Shown here: piece after piece, positions 34,723 to 46,782 of the stretch
Position numbering within the stretch: position 1 is the first letter of the stretch
Layout of the letters: each line of letters opens with the position of its first letter
NCBI RefSeq assembly: GCF_022605725.1
Contig: NC_065547.1
Coordinates: 6,985,167-7,049,166, forward strand
Origin: Anthonomus grandis grandis
Lineage: Eukaryota > Arthropoda > Insecta > Coleoptera > Curculionidae
DNA: 64,000 nt
Direction: 5' to 3'
The notes under the pieces: generated by a model
What the model saw: the letters and a program-made list of their open reading frames with translations, nothing else
What the model was told of the DNA's origin: nothing
The model's database searches: none
Made by a program: the position numbers and the translations under genes

Positions 34723-35849
34723 TTCTTTTTGCTTGGTTTCATCGCTTGATGTCTTGTATGATACTGCATTATTTTCTTCTTCCACATCTGAGCTGCTAGA
34801 GATGTCTGCGCTAGAATTTTAATTTGCTATATTTTCCAACTCTTCTTCTTCAGTTATGTTTTGAAGGACCTCACGAGGTATATTTGAATCAAATAGGCCA
34901 TTACGTATAGGTACTTCAAACATAGCCTTATACGGACTTCTGTTTATACCTCTATGAAAAGATCTGTTTTTTTTTTAGTTGAACAAATCGCAATCCGTTA
35001 GCCTAATTAGTACTCTTGTTATCTGCCATCCAAGATACCAAAATGTCCCTAACATCCTGGTTTGCCCTTTCTACACTTCCCTGGCTTTGAGAGTGCCTCG
35101 GTTTACCGTGAATTATTTTAGCTTCGAACATATCAGCAAGTTCATTAATGACAGCTGCTGTAAACTCTCTTCCATAGTCACTTTGGAGGATGTAAGGAGC
35201 ACCTATTATACAAAAAAATTCTAAAAGATTGTAAGCTACCTCTGCAGCTCTTTTAGATTTTAAAGGTTTTAAAACACAAATTTTGTCAGATGTTCCTGAT
35301 AATTTAAAATAAATTTGTAGTGTTCGTCTGGTTCTGTTTGCATATTTATAAGGTCTTGCCCTCTTGAGTTCATATTGTTGCTCAAAGTTGGTCTAACCAC
35401 AAGCCCTTTTCCTTTCTGTTTTTTCTTCAACTGACATTGTCGACATAAGCATAAATAAATATCAATTATATCACGGGTAATATTACAGTTTTTTTTTTAA
35501 GCTCTTTATCTATGCACCGAGTTCTTTTATGCCCCATATCAATGTGGGCTTTATGAATAATTTCATACAGTTCATCTATATGGCAAAAATATTTTATGTC
35601 TTCTTCACTAGAATTTCGCTTTTTTATAAGCTTTTCAACATCCCCGATGGTTAAAATATCGTACCTATTAATTCTGCGATAATCTAATGATGTAAGCAAC
35701 TCTCCCTGCCTTCTTTTAGTTAAAGAAACTTTTGTATCGGATAATAATTCATTGTACTTTTCTGTTGTCAACATGAATGTATTTAGTTTACTTTCCTGGA
35801 TATAGGCATTTAATTTCAATTTAAATTCTCCTTCACTTACAACGGACAT
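34723..35849 (-). pseudogene. Integrase-type transposase (KRBA2-like), exon 1
   Basis: The protein resembles KRAB-A domain-containing 2-like (Ginger-group) integrases, which derive from a retroviral-type integrase fold. The start MSVVSEGEF is at 35849. A zinc-binding HHCC region follows: HKAHIDMGHKRTR (near 35520-35560) and CLCRQC (near 35440). The catalytic core has RGQDLINMQTEPDEHYKFIL (first D), ILQSDYGREFT (second D; the usual SDNG is SDYG) and HSQSQGSVERANQD (E). It ends ...DETKQKE at a GT donor. Lesions: an A-run frameshift near 35490, one near 35300 within FVILRPL, a stop near 35003 and others near 34960 and 34817. The exon end is in phase 0, matching exon 2. Confidence 0.85.
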
Positions 35850-36149
35850 CGTAAATATAAAACAAAACGCACTACTAAGACACATGTTAACGCGATTCAC
35901 GCACTGGCTCAGACTGACACTTAATGCGACGGTCTGCGACGCCGACGCTGTGCAAAATCTTTTGCGACAGTGTTGTCGGACCGAATTTATTAAGCTTTGG
36001 TCGTTTCGTAATTGCATTGGTTGGAGACGATCAAAGCCCAAAATTGGAATAAATTTCAGGCTTTGGTCGTTTTAATTAAGCCAATCCTAAGTTTGAGCAA
36101 AAAAAACGGCCATTGGCCGTTTTCGGGCTTTGCGTCCAACATATGCACT

Positions 36150-36590
36150 TTAATTTGATGTATGATGTACCATGATACCACTTCATTGGAACAACTGATG
36201 AAATATTTTATTTTTTTTTAACCTTTATTTGGATGCTGAGTGTGACTTCACTTTTGACTGTTTTAACTTTTTTGTAATATATAGTGTAGGTGGATATTTT
36301 TAAATTTTAGTTATTTAGCAATATTTTTTTTTAGGCCGAGATTATAACACTGTACGAAATCCATACACTTTGTGTCTATTTTTTTGAATATTGAAAATGT
36401 TGTTTTGATTTTGAATTATTCTGATAACCTAAAATACCAATGTCTTTATAAATCATCTGTTTTAAATATTATAAAAGACATTAGTACAAAGTAGTTAAAG
36501 ACGGCCTTTCAGTAAAACATCTAAAACTTTGATAACCATTTTGTGTTAGGCCTTTATTCAATATCTTGAACTCTTGTATCCTGTAAAATG
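36150..36590. other. AT-rich flank, no feature
   Basis: The sequence between the Ginger-type element and the following RT relic shows no coding blocks. It may include the 5' part of the RT relic, too decayed to recognise. Confidence 0.45.
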
Positions 36591-36599
36591 TACATCTCT

Positions 36600-37235
36600 T
36601 GGAAAAAAACATATTATCATGACTATACCTAAAATATCACATACATTAAGTTTCAATGAGTTAAGGCTTATAAGCATTCTACCAGTAGTATTTAAAATTT
36701 TAGAAGAACATATTAAGGACCAACTATTTTAAGACCACTAATGTTGTTAGCTTGATAAATAATATTGAAAATAGTGAGAATAATAGAAATGTTACATGTT
36801 TAAGTTTACTAAACTTTAGCAAACCCTTAGATATCATTGATTAAAAAATGCTTCCTACTAAACCTAAATATTTTGTCTTTCAAAAGCTTCACTTAATTTT
36901 TTTTATCATATCTTGACAAACGTTTAAATAAATCAGAGTATTTGCAAATGTTTTATAGCATACCCCAAAATTCCATATTAGGTCCCTTGTTGTTTACAAT
37001 TTGTGTTGCAGATATACGTTCCTATTTAGACCACTGTAAAATGCGACTGTATGCAGATGACTCATAGATTTATCAATTTTTTGCCAGTAGCAGAAAGTCA
37101 TTTTATTCTTGAATTGAATTTTATTAACATATTTGCAAAAAATTGTATTAAAATTCTAGTTTAAAATTGTGTTAAACTAAACGCGTCTAAATTACCTGAT
37201 ATAAATATTTTCTGGAGTTTCTAAGCCCACCCTAC
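36600..37235 (+). pseudogene. Heavily decayed non-LTR reverse-transcriptase relic
   Basis: Scattered RT blocks remain in order: IPKISHTLSFNELRLISILP (near 36620-36685), FKILEEHI, LLNFSKPLDIID (near 36805-36843), PQNSILGPLLFTICVADI (near 36963-37016) and MRLYADDS-stop-IYQF (near 37040-37080). The YADD motif survives, but stops and frameshifts are dense. The right end merges into the tandem array starting near 37235. It is the oldest-looking RT copy in the window. Confidence 0.75.
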
Positions 37236-40200
37236 TTAAGAGTGTTTAAGATAATAATATTGTGAATATTAGAAAGAAAAAAAAACGTTAAAAATTAATA
37301 AATATTAGGCGTTTCCAGAGAATTTGGAATACCATTTAATCTGGAAAGCTCCATTAAGATAATATTTTGAAAGAAATCTCAAAGGAAGCATATAAACTCT
37401 TCATTTTTAAATGATCTTTGCTAAAAATTTAACGACAATGGAAGGAAAAGTGGATAAAATATTTATAGGAAAGAACTTCTTAGACTCAAAGAAAAACATG
37501 TTTTTATACATTAGTGGAAATTAGAATTAGATCCTACATCTCTTTAACAGAGTAACGATTTGTCTTCTATATGTCAAAAAAATTTGGCGACGTTTTATAG
37601 GATATAGTTCTAAGATATTAATTCTGTGTAGACTTTTTTTTAATAAATAAGTAGAAATCTAAAATTAAATTTGACCACCCTTATAAAAATTATCAATCTC
37701 GTTCTTTATAGTGACAAAAAATTTGCCAGCGTTGATTTTTTGCGAAGAATAGTTTTTTTTAAAGTAAATTAGTGGACAATAGAGTAAAATAGGAAAACCT
37801 TTAACGTAGAAATATTTTTTTAATTTGTTCGATTTCACTCTCGGGTCCGTTGATTAATTAAAGAAAAATTATTCTTCACCGAAAAAAAAATATCTTACAA
37901 ATTTATATATAAATTACAACAGAATTTATAATAAAGCCACAAAGTTAGCTGTAAAGTCTTCTTAAAACCTCTCTATTATATTATAACTACGATCCACAAG
38001 CAGTTTGTGAAACACCCACAATAGTGCTATTAGTTAGGTCTCAGTATTTGTGTTTCCTGCTCCTTTACAATTTTTTCTCAGTTATTCCAGGCACTAGGAA
38101 TACCAGTCGATAGTTTGGAATTCTGGCACTTTTCTAGTTCGTCCACCTACATTCTAAACTTTTTCTGGAACTTCTGTGTTGTAGATTTTTGTTTTTTTTC
38201 CTTACGTATTTACCCATTTTTTTATGTTTATTAATGTAATTTCAAGCTTTTAACTTGAAATTGACTATTTCCTGTTCCCTACTTTTTTACTAGTTATTTT
38301 CAAAATTTTTAGCAAGGAGTAGAATTCTTTCAGGTGCTCCTGGAATATTGTATTGAAGATACCGATAACATTTACATAAAGTAAAGTAAAATTTGTCGAA
38401 TCAAGTGTATTAACGAATTATTTTCAATTCCCTTGAAGTCGGCAATTGGACGATTTTTGACCTGTTTTTTCACCAATCAATTTCAATTCTCAATTTTTTC
38501 GAGAAAATTTAAAAATCCTTAAGAAAATGTATATTTAATTCCTTTATGATCTCAGGTTAAAAAACTATATTTATTTAGTTATTGGAAGGATTTATATACC
38601 CTGCTCCTTCACCTTTTTTTGTAATTTTTAGGCCAACATTTTAAATTTATTCCAGGCACTCCAAGAGTATTTTATTGAAGATAAATATAACAACTATATG
38701 AAAAAAAGTTGAATTTTTTGAACCAGGAGCATTCACTAATATTTTAAATCTCCCTGAGGTCAGAATATGGATGATTTTTCACCTGTTCTTTCACCAATTA
38801 ATTTCAATACTCAACTTTTTCGAGAAAATTTAAAGGTCCTTCCAGGCATGCCTAAATTTTATCTTAAGAAAGTATACTAATAACCTATATACCCTTAAGA
38901 AAATATATAGTTCCTATATGACCTCATGCTAAAAAAATTATATTTTCCTGGCGCATTCACCAATACGTTTATCCTCCATGATTTTTTTACCTGTTTTTTC
39001 ACCAAATAATGTCAACGGTTAGTTCAATCCGCTAAAATACTTTATCATCCCTTTAAGAAAATATATAATTCTGATATGACCTCAGGTTAAAAATTATATT
39101 TTCCTGGCGTCTTCACCAATACGTTTATCCTCCAATTCTCCGTTTTGATCCCAATTTTTTTGTAGAAAACTAGGGAAAGAGGGTTATTGGAAGTATCGAA
39201 GAATTTATAATGTCTGCTCCTTCGCTATGTTTTTTAAAATTATGATTGTCATTATTAGAAAAAAAAAACGTTAAAACTTAATAAATATTAGGCGTTTCCA
39301 GAGAATTTGGAATACTAATTAATCTGGAAAGGTGAGATAAGATATTATTTCGAAGGAAAGTTCAACGGGAGCATGTAAAGTCTTCATTTTTAAATGATCT
39401 TTGCTAAGGATTTAACGACAATGGAAGGAAAAAGGGACAAAATATTTATAGGAAAGAACTGTAAAAAAGCATGTTTTGTTACATTATTGCAAATTAGAGT
39501 TAAATCCCACATCTTTTAAAAGACTAATGAATTGTCTTCTATATGTCAAACAAATTTGGCAACATCAGTTTTAAGATATTTATTCTATATAGATTTTTTT
39601 TCAATAAATAAGCGAAATCTAGAGTGAAATTGGACCACCCTTAAAAAATAATGATTCTCGTTTTTCAAAGTGACAAAACATTTGGCAACGCTAATTTTTT
39701 GCATAGGATATTTTTTTAAAAAGTGAATTAGTAGACACTAGAGTAAAATGGGAAAACTTTTAAGAAAATCATAATTTTTTTATTTGTTTAATTTCACTCT
39801 GATCATTAAAAAAAAAATTAAACTACACCAAAAAAAATTCTTTACAACTTTATAAATTACAAAAGTATTTATAATAAAGCCATAGTTAGCTGTAAAGTGA
39901 CTTCTAGTTCTAAAACCGCTCAATCAAACCAACCCAAAAATTAAATGTTTCAGATTTGCTATACTGTTTCCACACAGATCATCAAACGTTGCTCTTTAAA
40001 CCTTTGTCTTCTTAAAATCTTTCTATCATATTATTAATACGATCCACAAGCAGTTTGTGAAACACCCATAATAGTGCTATAAGTTAGGTCTCAGTATTTG
40101 CGTTCCCTGCTCCTTTAGCATTTTCTCTCAATTATTTTAGGCACTAGGAATACCAGTCGATAGTTTGGAATTTTTGCACTTTTCTAGCGCATTCACCTAT

Positions 40201-43200
40201 ATTCGAAACTTTTTTTGGAACTTCGGTGTTGTAGATTTTTGTTTTGTTTCCTTACGTATTTACTAATTTTTTTCTCTTCTCTTTAAAAGCTTGAAGTTGA
40301 ACTATTTTCTATTCCCTACTCATTTACCAGTTATTTTCAAATTTTTTGACAAAGACTAGAATTCTTTCAGGTGCTCCTGGAATATTGTATTGAAGATACC
40401 GATAACATTTACATAAAGTAAAGTTAAAATTTTCGAATCAGGTGTATTTACCAATTATTTTCAACTCGCTTGAAGTCAGAAATTGGACGATTTTTTACCT
40501 GTTCTTTCACCAATTAATTTCAATTCTCAACTTTTTTGAGAAAATTTAAAAATTCTTCCCGGCATTTCTAGAATACTATATTACTTCCTCAAGAAAACGT
40601 ATAATTTCTCTATGATATCAGGTTAAAATTATATTTATTTAGTTATTGGAAGTATTTATAATCCCTCTCCTTCTAAAGGAAAGCTCAACGGGAGCATATA
40701 AAGCCTTCATTTTTAAATAATCTTTGCTAAGGATTCACCGACAATGGAAGGAAAAAGGGACAAAATATTTATAGGGAAGAACTATAAAAAAGCATGTTTT
40801 GTTACATTATTGCAAATTAGAGTTAAATCCCACATCTTTTAAAAAACTAATGAATTATCTTCTATATGTCAAACAAATTTGGCAACATCAGTTTAAAGAT
40901 ATTTATTCTATATAGATTTTTTTTTAATAAATGAGCGAAATCTAGAGTGAAATTGGACCACCCTTAAAAAATAATGATTCTCGTTTTTCAAGTGACAAAA
41001 CATTTGGCAACGTTGATTTTTGCGTAGGATATTTTTTTTAAAAGTAAATTAGTAGACACTAGAGTAAAATCGGAAAACTTTTAAGAAAATCATAATTTTT
41101 TCATTTGTTTAATTTCACTTTGATTATTAAAGAAAAATTAAACTACACCGAAAAAAATTCTTTACAACTTTATATATAAATTACAAAAGTATATGAGGTT
41201 AAAAAATTATATTTATTTAGTTATTGGAATAATTTATAATCCCTGCTCCTTCACCTTTTTTTTTAAATTTTTGAACCAACATTTTAAAATTATGGCAGGC
41301 ACTCTTAGAGTATTTTATTGAAGATAAAGATAACACCTACATGAAGAAAAAATGAATTTTTTGAACCAGGAGCATTCACCAATATTTTAAATCGCCCTGA
41401 AGTCAGAATATGGATGATTTTTCACCTTTTTTTTCACCAATTAACTTCAATACTCAACTTTTTCGAGAAAATTTAAAACTTCTTCCAGGCATTTTTGGAA
41501 TACTTTATTGTCCCCTTAAGAAAATATAAAATTCCTATATGATCTCAGGTTAAAAAAAATATTTTCCTGGCGCATTCACCAATACGTTTATCCCTCAATT
41601 CTCCGTTTTGACCCCAAAGCTTTTTTGGGAAACTTAGGGGAGGGGCTACTGGAAGTACTTAAAATACCCTAAATCCCTGCTCCATGTTTTTTTAAATTTT
41701 TGAGTTAATATTTTAAAATTATTCCAGGCATTCCTGGATGATTATTAAAGATAACGAAAGATGACACCTGGATGAAAAAAAGTTCAAATCGCCGAATTTT
41801 GCTGATGCATCCACCAATATTTTTAACTTTTTCTGGAGCTTTTATTTTATGGATTTTTGTTTTGTTTTCCCTACACATTTACCACTTATTACTTTCTCGC
41901 TTGAATCAGCCTTCCCTGGTGCATTCACCAATTAATTAATTTTTTTTAAAACTTTTTCAAGATATTAATTTTTTTTCCCGGAATACTTTACTATTATTCC
42001 AGGACTCTTACTATCTTAAGAAAATAACGTCCATTTAAAAAATTATATTTTCCTGGCGCATTCACCAAAAGCATCAATTCCTTTTAAAAATTGACAATTT
42101 TAAAATAATTACGTATTTCGTACTATTTTAATTCCTTTATGATTTTCCTATTCTTAATTCCTTTATGATCTCAGGTAAAAAATTATATTTATTTAGTTAT
42201 TGGAAAAATTTATAATCCCTGCTCCTTCACCTTTTTTTTTTAATTTTTGAGCCAACATTTTAATATTATGGCAGGCACTCTTAGAGTATTTTATTGAAGA
42301 TAAAGATAACACCATAACACCTACATGAAGAAAAGATGAATTTTTTGAACCAGGAGCATTCACCAATATTTTAAATCTTCCTGGGGTCAGAATATGGATG
42401 ATTTTTTCACCTGTTCTTTCACCAGTTAATTTCAATACTCGAGTTTTTCGAGAAAATTTAAAGGTCTTTCCAGGCATTCCTAGAATACTTTATCTTAAGA
42501 AAGTATACTAATAACCTATATACCCTTAAGAAAATATATAGTTCCTATATGACCTTAGGTTAAAAAAAATGTATTTTCCTGACCGTATAAATGTATTGGC
42601 ATTCACTAATAGGTTTATCCTACATGATATTTTTACCTGTTCTTTCACCAAAAAATTTCAACGGTTAGTTCAATCTGCTAAAATACTTTATCATCCCTTT
42701 AAGAAAATATATAATTCTGATATGACCTCAGGTTAAAAATGATTTTTTCCTGGCGCCTTCACCAATACGTTTATCCACCAATTTTCCATTTTGATCCCAA
42801 AGTCTTTGTCGAAAACTAGGGAAAGGGGGTTATTGGAAGTATCGAAGAATTTATAATGTCTGCTCCTTCGCCATATTTTTTTGAAATTATAAGCCAATAT
42901 TTTAAAATTATTTTAGGCACTCTAGCAATACTTTATCAAAGGTAACGCTAACATCTAGTTATATAAAGTAAAGTTGGAATTGTCGAAGTTTCCTGGTGCA
43001 TCCACCAATAATTGTAACTATTTCTGGAGCTTCCATTTGATGGATTTTTCTTTTGTTTTCCTTATGCACTAACTACTTATCCTCGTTTCTCGCTTGAATC
43101 TAAGTTTTCTGAAGGATCCACCAATTATTTCCAACTTCCCCGAAGTGTATAATTGAAATATTTTTTCCTGATCCTTCACCAATTAATTTTATATATTTTT

Positions 43201-43680
43201 TCTTCAGGCACTTCTGAAATATTTAATTATCGACTCTTAAGAAAAATGACATCAGGTAAAAAAAATTATTTTCCTACCGCATTCAGCAAATCCATTTTTC
43301 CACCAATTCCTTCTAAAAAATTGACAATTGTAAAATAATTACACACTATTTGACCTCAAATCTCCTGTAAAATACCTTTAGGAAGTATTTATATTCCCTG
43401 ATCCCTAAAAGGGCATTTCAGCCGGAGGGGTGGCTAAAATACTGTCGAATTTTTAAGTTTTCCTAACACAACCACTATTTATTTTCAAATTCCCTGAATG
43501 CTAGAATTAGACGATTTTGACGCGTTTCTTCAATAATTAATTTCAAATTTTTCAGGCAAATTTTAAAATTCTTTCAAGCATCCTTGCAATACTTTATTAT
43601 CTCCCAAAATGATCACATAATTCCCACTGCAGTTAAAATTTGTCGATTTCGTTGACACCTTCACCAATATTTTTAGATTA
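37235..43680. repeat. Large scrambled tandem array (about 6.4 kb)
   Basis: Long blocks recur in the same orientation. TAATAAATATTAGGCGTTTC occurs near 37295 and 39280. ATGGAAGGAAAA occurs at 37439, 39421 and 40744. GAATATTGTATTGAAGATAC occurs near 38343 and 40379. GAACCAGGAGCATTCAC occurs near 38720, 41362 and 42348. TCCTGGCGCATTCACC occurs near 38947, 41566 and 42052. Spacings differ (1982, 1323, 2640, 984 bp), so blocks have been duplicated in different combinations. Short units TTCCAGGCAxT...GGAATAC and CTGCTCCTTCACC recur throughout. Open frames here are incidental. Confidence 0.9.
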
Positions 43681-43699
43681 ACAAACAATTGATAAGAAC

Positions 43700-44068
43700 A
43701 TTTTAATTTTTTTGACGAAAGAGCTAGAAACACACGTTGGATTGTACCACAATAGTACTATCGATCCCAATGATCGATCCATAACGATGAATAGGACAGT
43801 TGACTACAATAGACCTTTGACATAGTCATTAACAACAAAACGGAAAAACTGGTCTTAGTATCGACCTATCCTATATTCCTGAATGGTGCCTCAGCAAAAT
43901 TTAGTCATTATTTTAACATCCTAGAAGATTCAGATTAAGATGTTCCCTTAAAAGACATATAAAACCCCTTAAACTCTTACCCTTAAAAATTCTCAATTTT
44001 CATGTATATTACTCTGATGAAACCATCAAGAAGAAACACGTTTATTTAATTTAATTTTTTTATTTCAG
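43700..44068. other. Intron-like DNA upstream of the Ig exon
   Basis: No repeats of the neighbouring array and no coding blocks are visible. The last bases, TTTTTTATTTCAG, form a good polypyrimidine tract and 3' splice site for the following exon. Confidence 0.5.
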
Positions 44069-44236
44069 TCAGCCCTAAGGAGGTCAAAGTGATGAAAGAC
44101 AACGAGGTGATAAAAAATGGCTCAATACTAGGACCCAAAGAAGAAGGAGATGAAGTCGATCTGGTATGCGAGGCCGGACCTGGAAAACCCACCCCCAGGG
44201 TCAACTGGTATAACGGGACAACGTTAATCTCTAGAG
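44069..44236 (+). CDS. Immunoglobulin-domain exon of a host gene (Sidestep/Beat-like), partial
   Basis: A 168-nt exon sits between TTTATTTCAG and GTAAAATTT. The open phase has two bases completing a codon at the start and one base left at the end, i.e. a symmetric phase 1-1 exon, usual for modular extracellular domains. The translation begins SPKEVKVMKDNEVIKNGSIL and has GPKEEGDEVDLVCEAGPGKP then RVNWYNGTTLISR. The C in DLVCEA and the W in VNWYNG are the first cysteine and core tryptophan of an Ig fold; the second cysteine should lie on the next exon. NGT and NGS are possible N-glycosylation sites. The GPxxEGD...C...GGxPxPxVxWW pattern is typical of insect Sidestep-family guidance receptors, which act at the surface of neurons and muscles. 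Assignment to that family is inference from one exon. Confidence 0.8.
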
Positions 44237-44289
44237 GTAAAATTTTTTTGATTTATCCTTTGTATACGAAAAGCGGTTTAGGGGTGAGT

Positions 44290-44560
44290 TGATATAAAAC
44301 ACTTTGGCGAAATGGGGTTTTCCGCAAGCCCCTAAAACTAATATTAAGTAAAGGTCCGATCCTAAGCCCTGGTAATGCTGAATTGGGGATGCCACTCACG
44401 TGTGTGCATCGCACTCGACGACGACCTGCCGACGACGGATTTTATTGCAAATTGGTCAGAACGAGGGAGAAATACTTTTTCGGCCGCAGGAAGAATTTTT
44501 CCGGCCGTAATTGACATACCGTCAAGGTAGTTTGGGGTGGAATTAAGAATGACCTAGAGT
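44290..44560. other. CG-rich intronic island next to the Ig exon
   Basis: Just after the exon, CGCACTCGACGACGACCTGC, CGACGACGGATTTTATTGC and TTCGGCCGCAGGAAG stand out. FGRRKN(F)SGRN-like frames exist but are short. The island may be a splicing or transcriptional control element, or part of another exon. Confidence 0.3.
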
Positions 44561-44879
44561 TACTTCCACATATTTTTCAATATTTTCAATTTAGGAATGC
44601 GTTTTCTCCATCGCTGTGCATAAAATTGGGGTCATGTTCATCCATATGCAAATATTACTTTTGTTTTTGTTTGTAACCATTGTTATCTCTTTTCTCTTTT
44701 GCCCTTAAGGGTAGATAACAATAACATGTTGTTAGTTATTATTGGGAATATTTAATAGGAAATCAATCGGATAAGGATTCATGCAGCATAAAAGGTTTAA
44801 AGAAATTATTTGGGAAAAAAAGGCGTTCTACTTGTAGATACAAGTTCAAATATCCCTGTTTAAAATTGACCTTCAACTA

Positions 44880-46350
44880 TTAATCTTAGCAGTGATTTTC
44901 TTAGGTTCGTTTATAACCAGTAAAAGGACATTTTAACTTTTTATAAATTATTTACTTGGGTGTAATTGATCCTAATTAAGGTAAAACAAAAATGCAAGAA
45001 GTCAAGAATATAAAGAAAAAAGAACAAAAAGGAAAATCCGGTATTGGCTATTTAAGTACCAAGAACGGTCTCCTTGGATTTTTACTCTAAAAGACTAGAC
45101 TTAGACTTTACTAGTTAATTTTTTGGAATTTAGGTAAGAAAAATGGATCTAAAATGTCAAACCTGCTCATATTAATAAAATATCCCTATATTTTCGAAAG
45201 AATTTACAGCAGTACCATAAATACCTTGTGGTGATTCTAGATATATATCTTTAAATAAGGGAATTACTGTGTGTATCTCAAGGCAATCGGGAAATACCCT
45301 TGAATTAAAGTGTTATGTTTAAAGAGTGTTAATAGAAAATAAGGTCAATCCTACATATTGATTCTGCATATACTTGAATCCCTTTAACAAGATCATTTAT
45401 TACTTGTAAAATCACTTTATATTCCCTTGTTTTATTTAAGAGTAATTTATCTAAGCAGCGATTTCTTTGTGATTAATTAACAACCAAAGAAAACATATTT
45501 TTTTATTCACTTAAAAGCAATTTATCTGAACAGTAATTCTGAAGCCACATTAGTCCCTAACCACAAAATTCATATTTTTGTCTCTTATTTCTTTGCATAT
45601 TTATTTAGTCACTTATTTTTCATTTATCGCCTTAACTGCAATAATATTATCAGTGACTTTAAATGTTCACACAGACAAAACTAAGAAAAAACAGATTTTC
45701 TCCCATTGATTTGGTTCCACTAATATATTTATCTCAGCAGTGATTTTTTAAGGTTTATTTCAAATCAGTATTTATATTATATTAATCCCAATATAAATTT
45801 TTTAAAGTTAAATTATTACAGGTAAAATCACTTTTAATTGCGTTTTTTTTGCTTGGGGACAATTCATCGCAGCGGTGATTTTTAAAGCCTCAATTGATTT
45901 TTTTTAAATTTTTCTGACGATCTGATTTTACGTTTATAATTTTTTTTTCCTAAATATTGACAAAGAAGATTGAAGATTTTTCTATATCGGGTTGGTTGTT
46001 CGGGTTCAAAAATTTTATTTTCTTTTATTAACTTGGATTTATCCCAATAGTAATTTTGAGAAACTTCATCTATCTGTTATTAAGAATTACCTTTATATTT
46101 TCTTATATTTTTTTAAAGGTAATAATACATTTATCTCAGCAATGATTTTTATAACCAATAAAATTTGTTACATTAAAGTAAAATTTTATTCCCTTGCAAT
46201 AACAAATTTATCTTAGCAGTGATTTTTAGTGTCATTTATTAATAATTTCTAAAAACATGTTTTCTTCTTTTTCTATTAAAATATTTAACTTTAGTTGGTG
46301 ATTTTGTTAATTTGGATATAATGTAATATTTATCGAAGCAGTGATTTAAA
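44880..46350. repeat. Degenerate array of an ATTTATCTCAGCAGTGATTTTT motif
   Basis: Variants of the 22-nt motif recur near 44882 (TTAATCTTAGCAGTGATTTT), 45437, 45520, 45728, 45865, 46038, 46128, 46205 and 46332, with spacings of about 70-210 bp. T-rich fillers lie between. Two further copies (TTTACCTGGACAGTAATTTT and CTTATCCCGACAGTGATTTT) lie at 60300-60370. The motif is conserved far better than its spacers. Confidence 0.7.
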
Positions 46351-46777
46351 AATTTTAACAACCTATTACTGTGGTTTTTTATATATACAAGGACAAATGA
46401 TATCATTTATACTTTTTTCTATTGGGCATCTTATATCTTTTGTAGGTAATTAATTTCTTTAATTCGTTTGAATAACTACCTTGGAGAAGATTTTTTACCT
46501 TAGATTAAAATTATATTTTTTTTTAATGGTGTAAACAATGCAATACTCACAAGTGCAATGAGATATTTACATTTTTTATTTGCCTGTATGAAAGTTACCT
46601 CTACGGTGAACTCTTCTTAAAAGTCAATTTTTTTCATCTTGTTTACATTTTTCTAAGGCTTTTAATGAACACAATTTTAAAGTCAAATAATATTTACTTA
46701 AAAACAGTTATGGATCTATAGGGAACACAATTTATTAAAATGTAAAAAATACAATTATTTGCTCTTTTTAAGGATTT
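46350..46777. repeat. Left flank of the BEL/Pao insertion, third repeat family
   Basis: From about 46680 the text AACAGTTATGGATCTATAGGGAACACAATTTATTAAAA matches phrases of the degenerate family at 54.6-58.3 kb (for example GTAGTTATGGGTCTACAGGAAACACAATCTATT near 56215-56255). So the LTR element landed inside that family. Earlier bases are plain AT-rich DNA. Confidence 0.5.
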
Positions 46778-46782
46778 ATAAT

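Larger units (their letters stand above)
30361..36141 (-). mobile_element. KRBA2/Ginger-type integrase DNA transposon, with nested insertions
   Basis: Terminal inverted repeats of roughly 130 bp lie at 30361-30500 and about 36005-36141. The left end reads TGTTGGGCGCAAAGCCCGAA; the inverted right end reads TGTTGGACGCAAAGCCCGAA. Both TIRs carry a near-palindrome, AACGGCCA-A-TGGCCGTT. TATG occurs at 30355-30358 and 36142-36145, a possible 4-bp target duplication, though two extra bases (TG) intervene on the left. Inside is a two-exon integrase gene on the minus strand. A pogo element (31807-34719) and a foldback MITE (about 31438-31760) are nested in it. Without those it would be about 2.5 kb. 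Confidence 0.85.

Noticed and set aside
42193..42477. 94-codon minus-strand frame in the tandem array
   Set aside because: Low-complexity; the same repeat block at other array positions has stops, so there is no coding conservation.
43740..43900. Possible RT remnant (short frame reading VDYNRPLT)
   Set aside because: No conserved RT block on either strand; the resemblance is to a few residues only.
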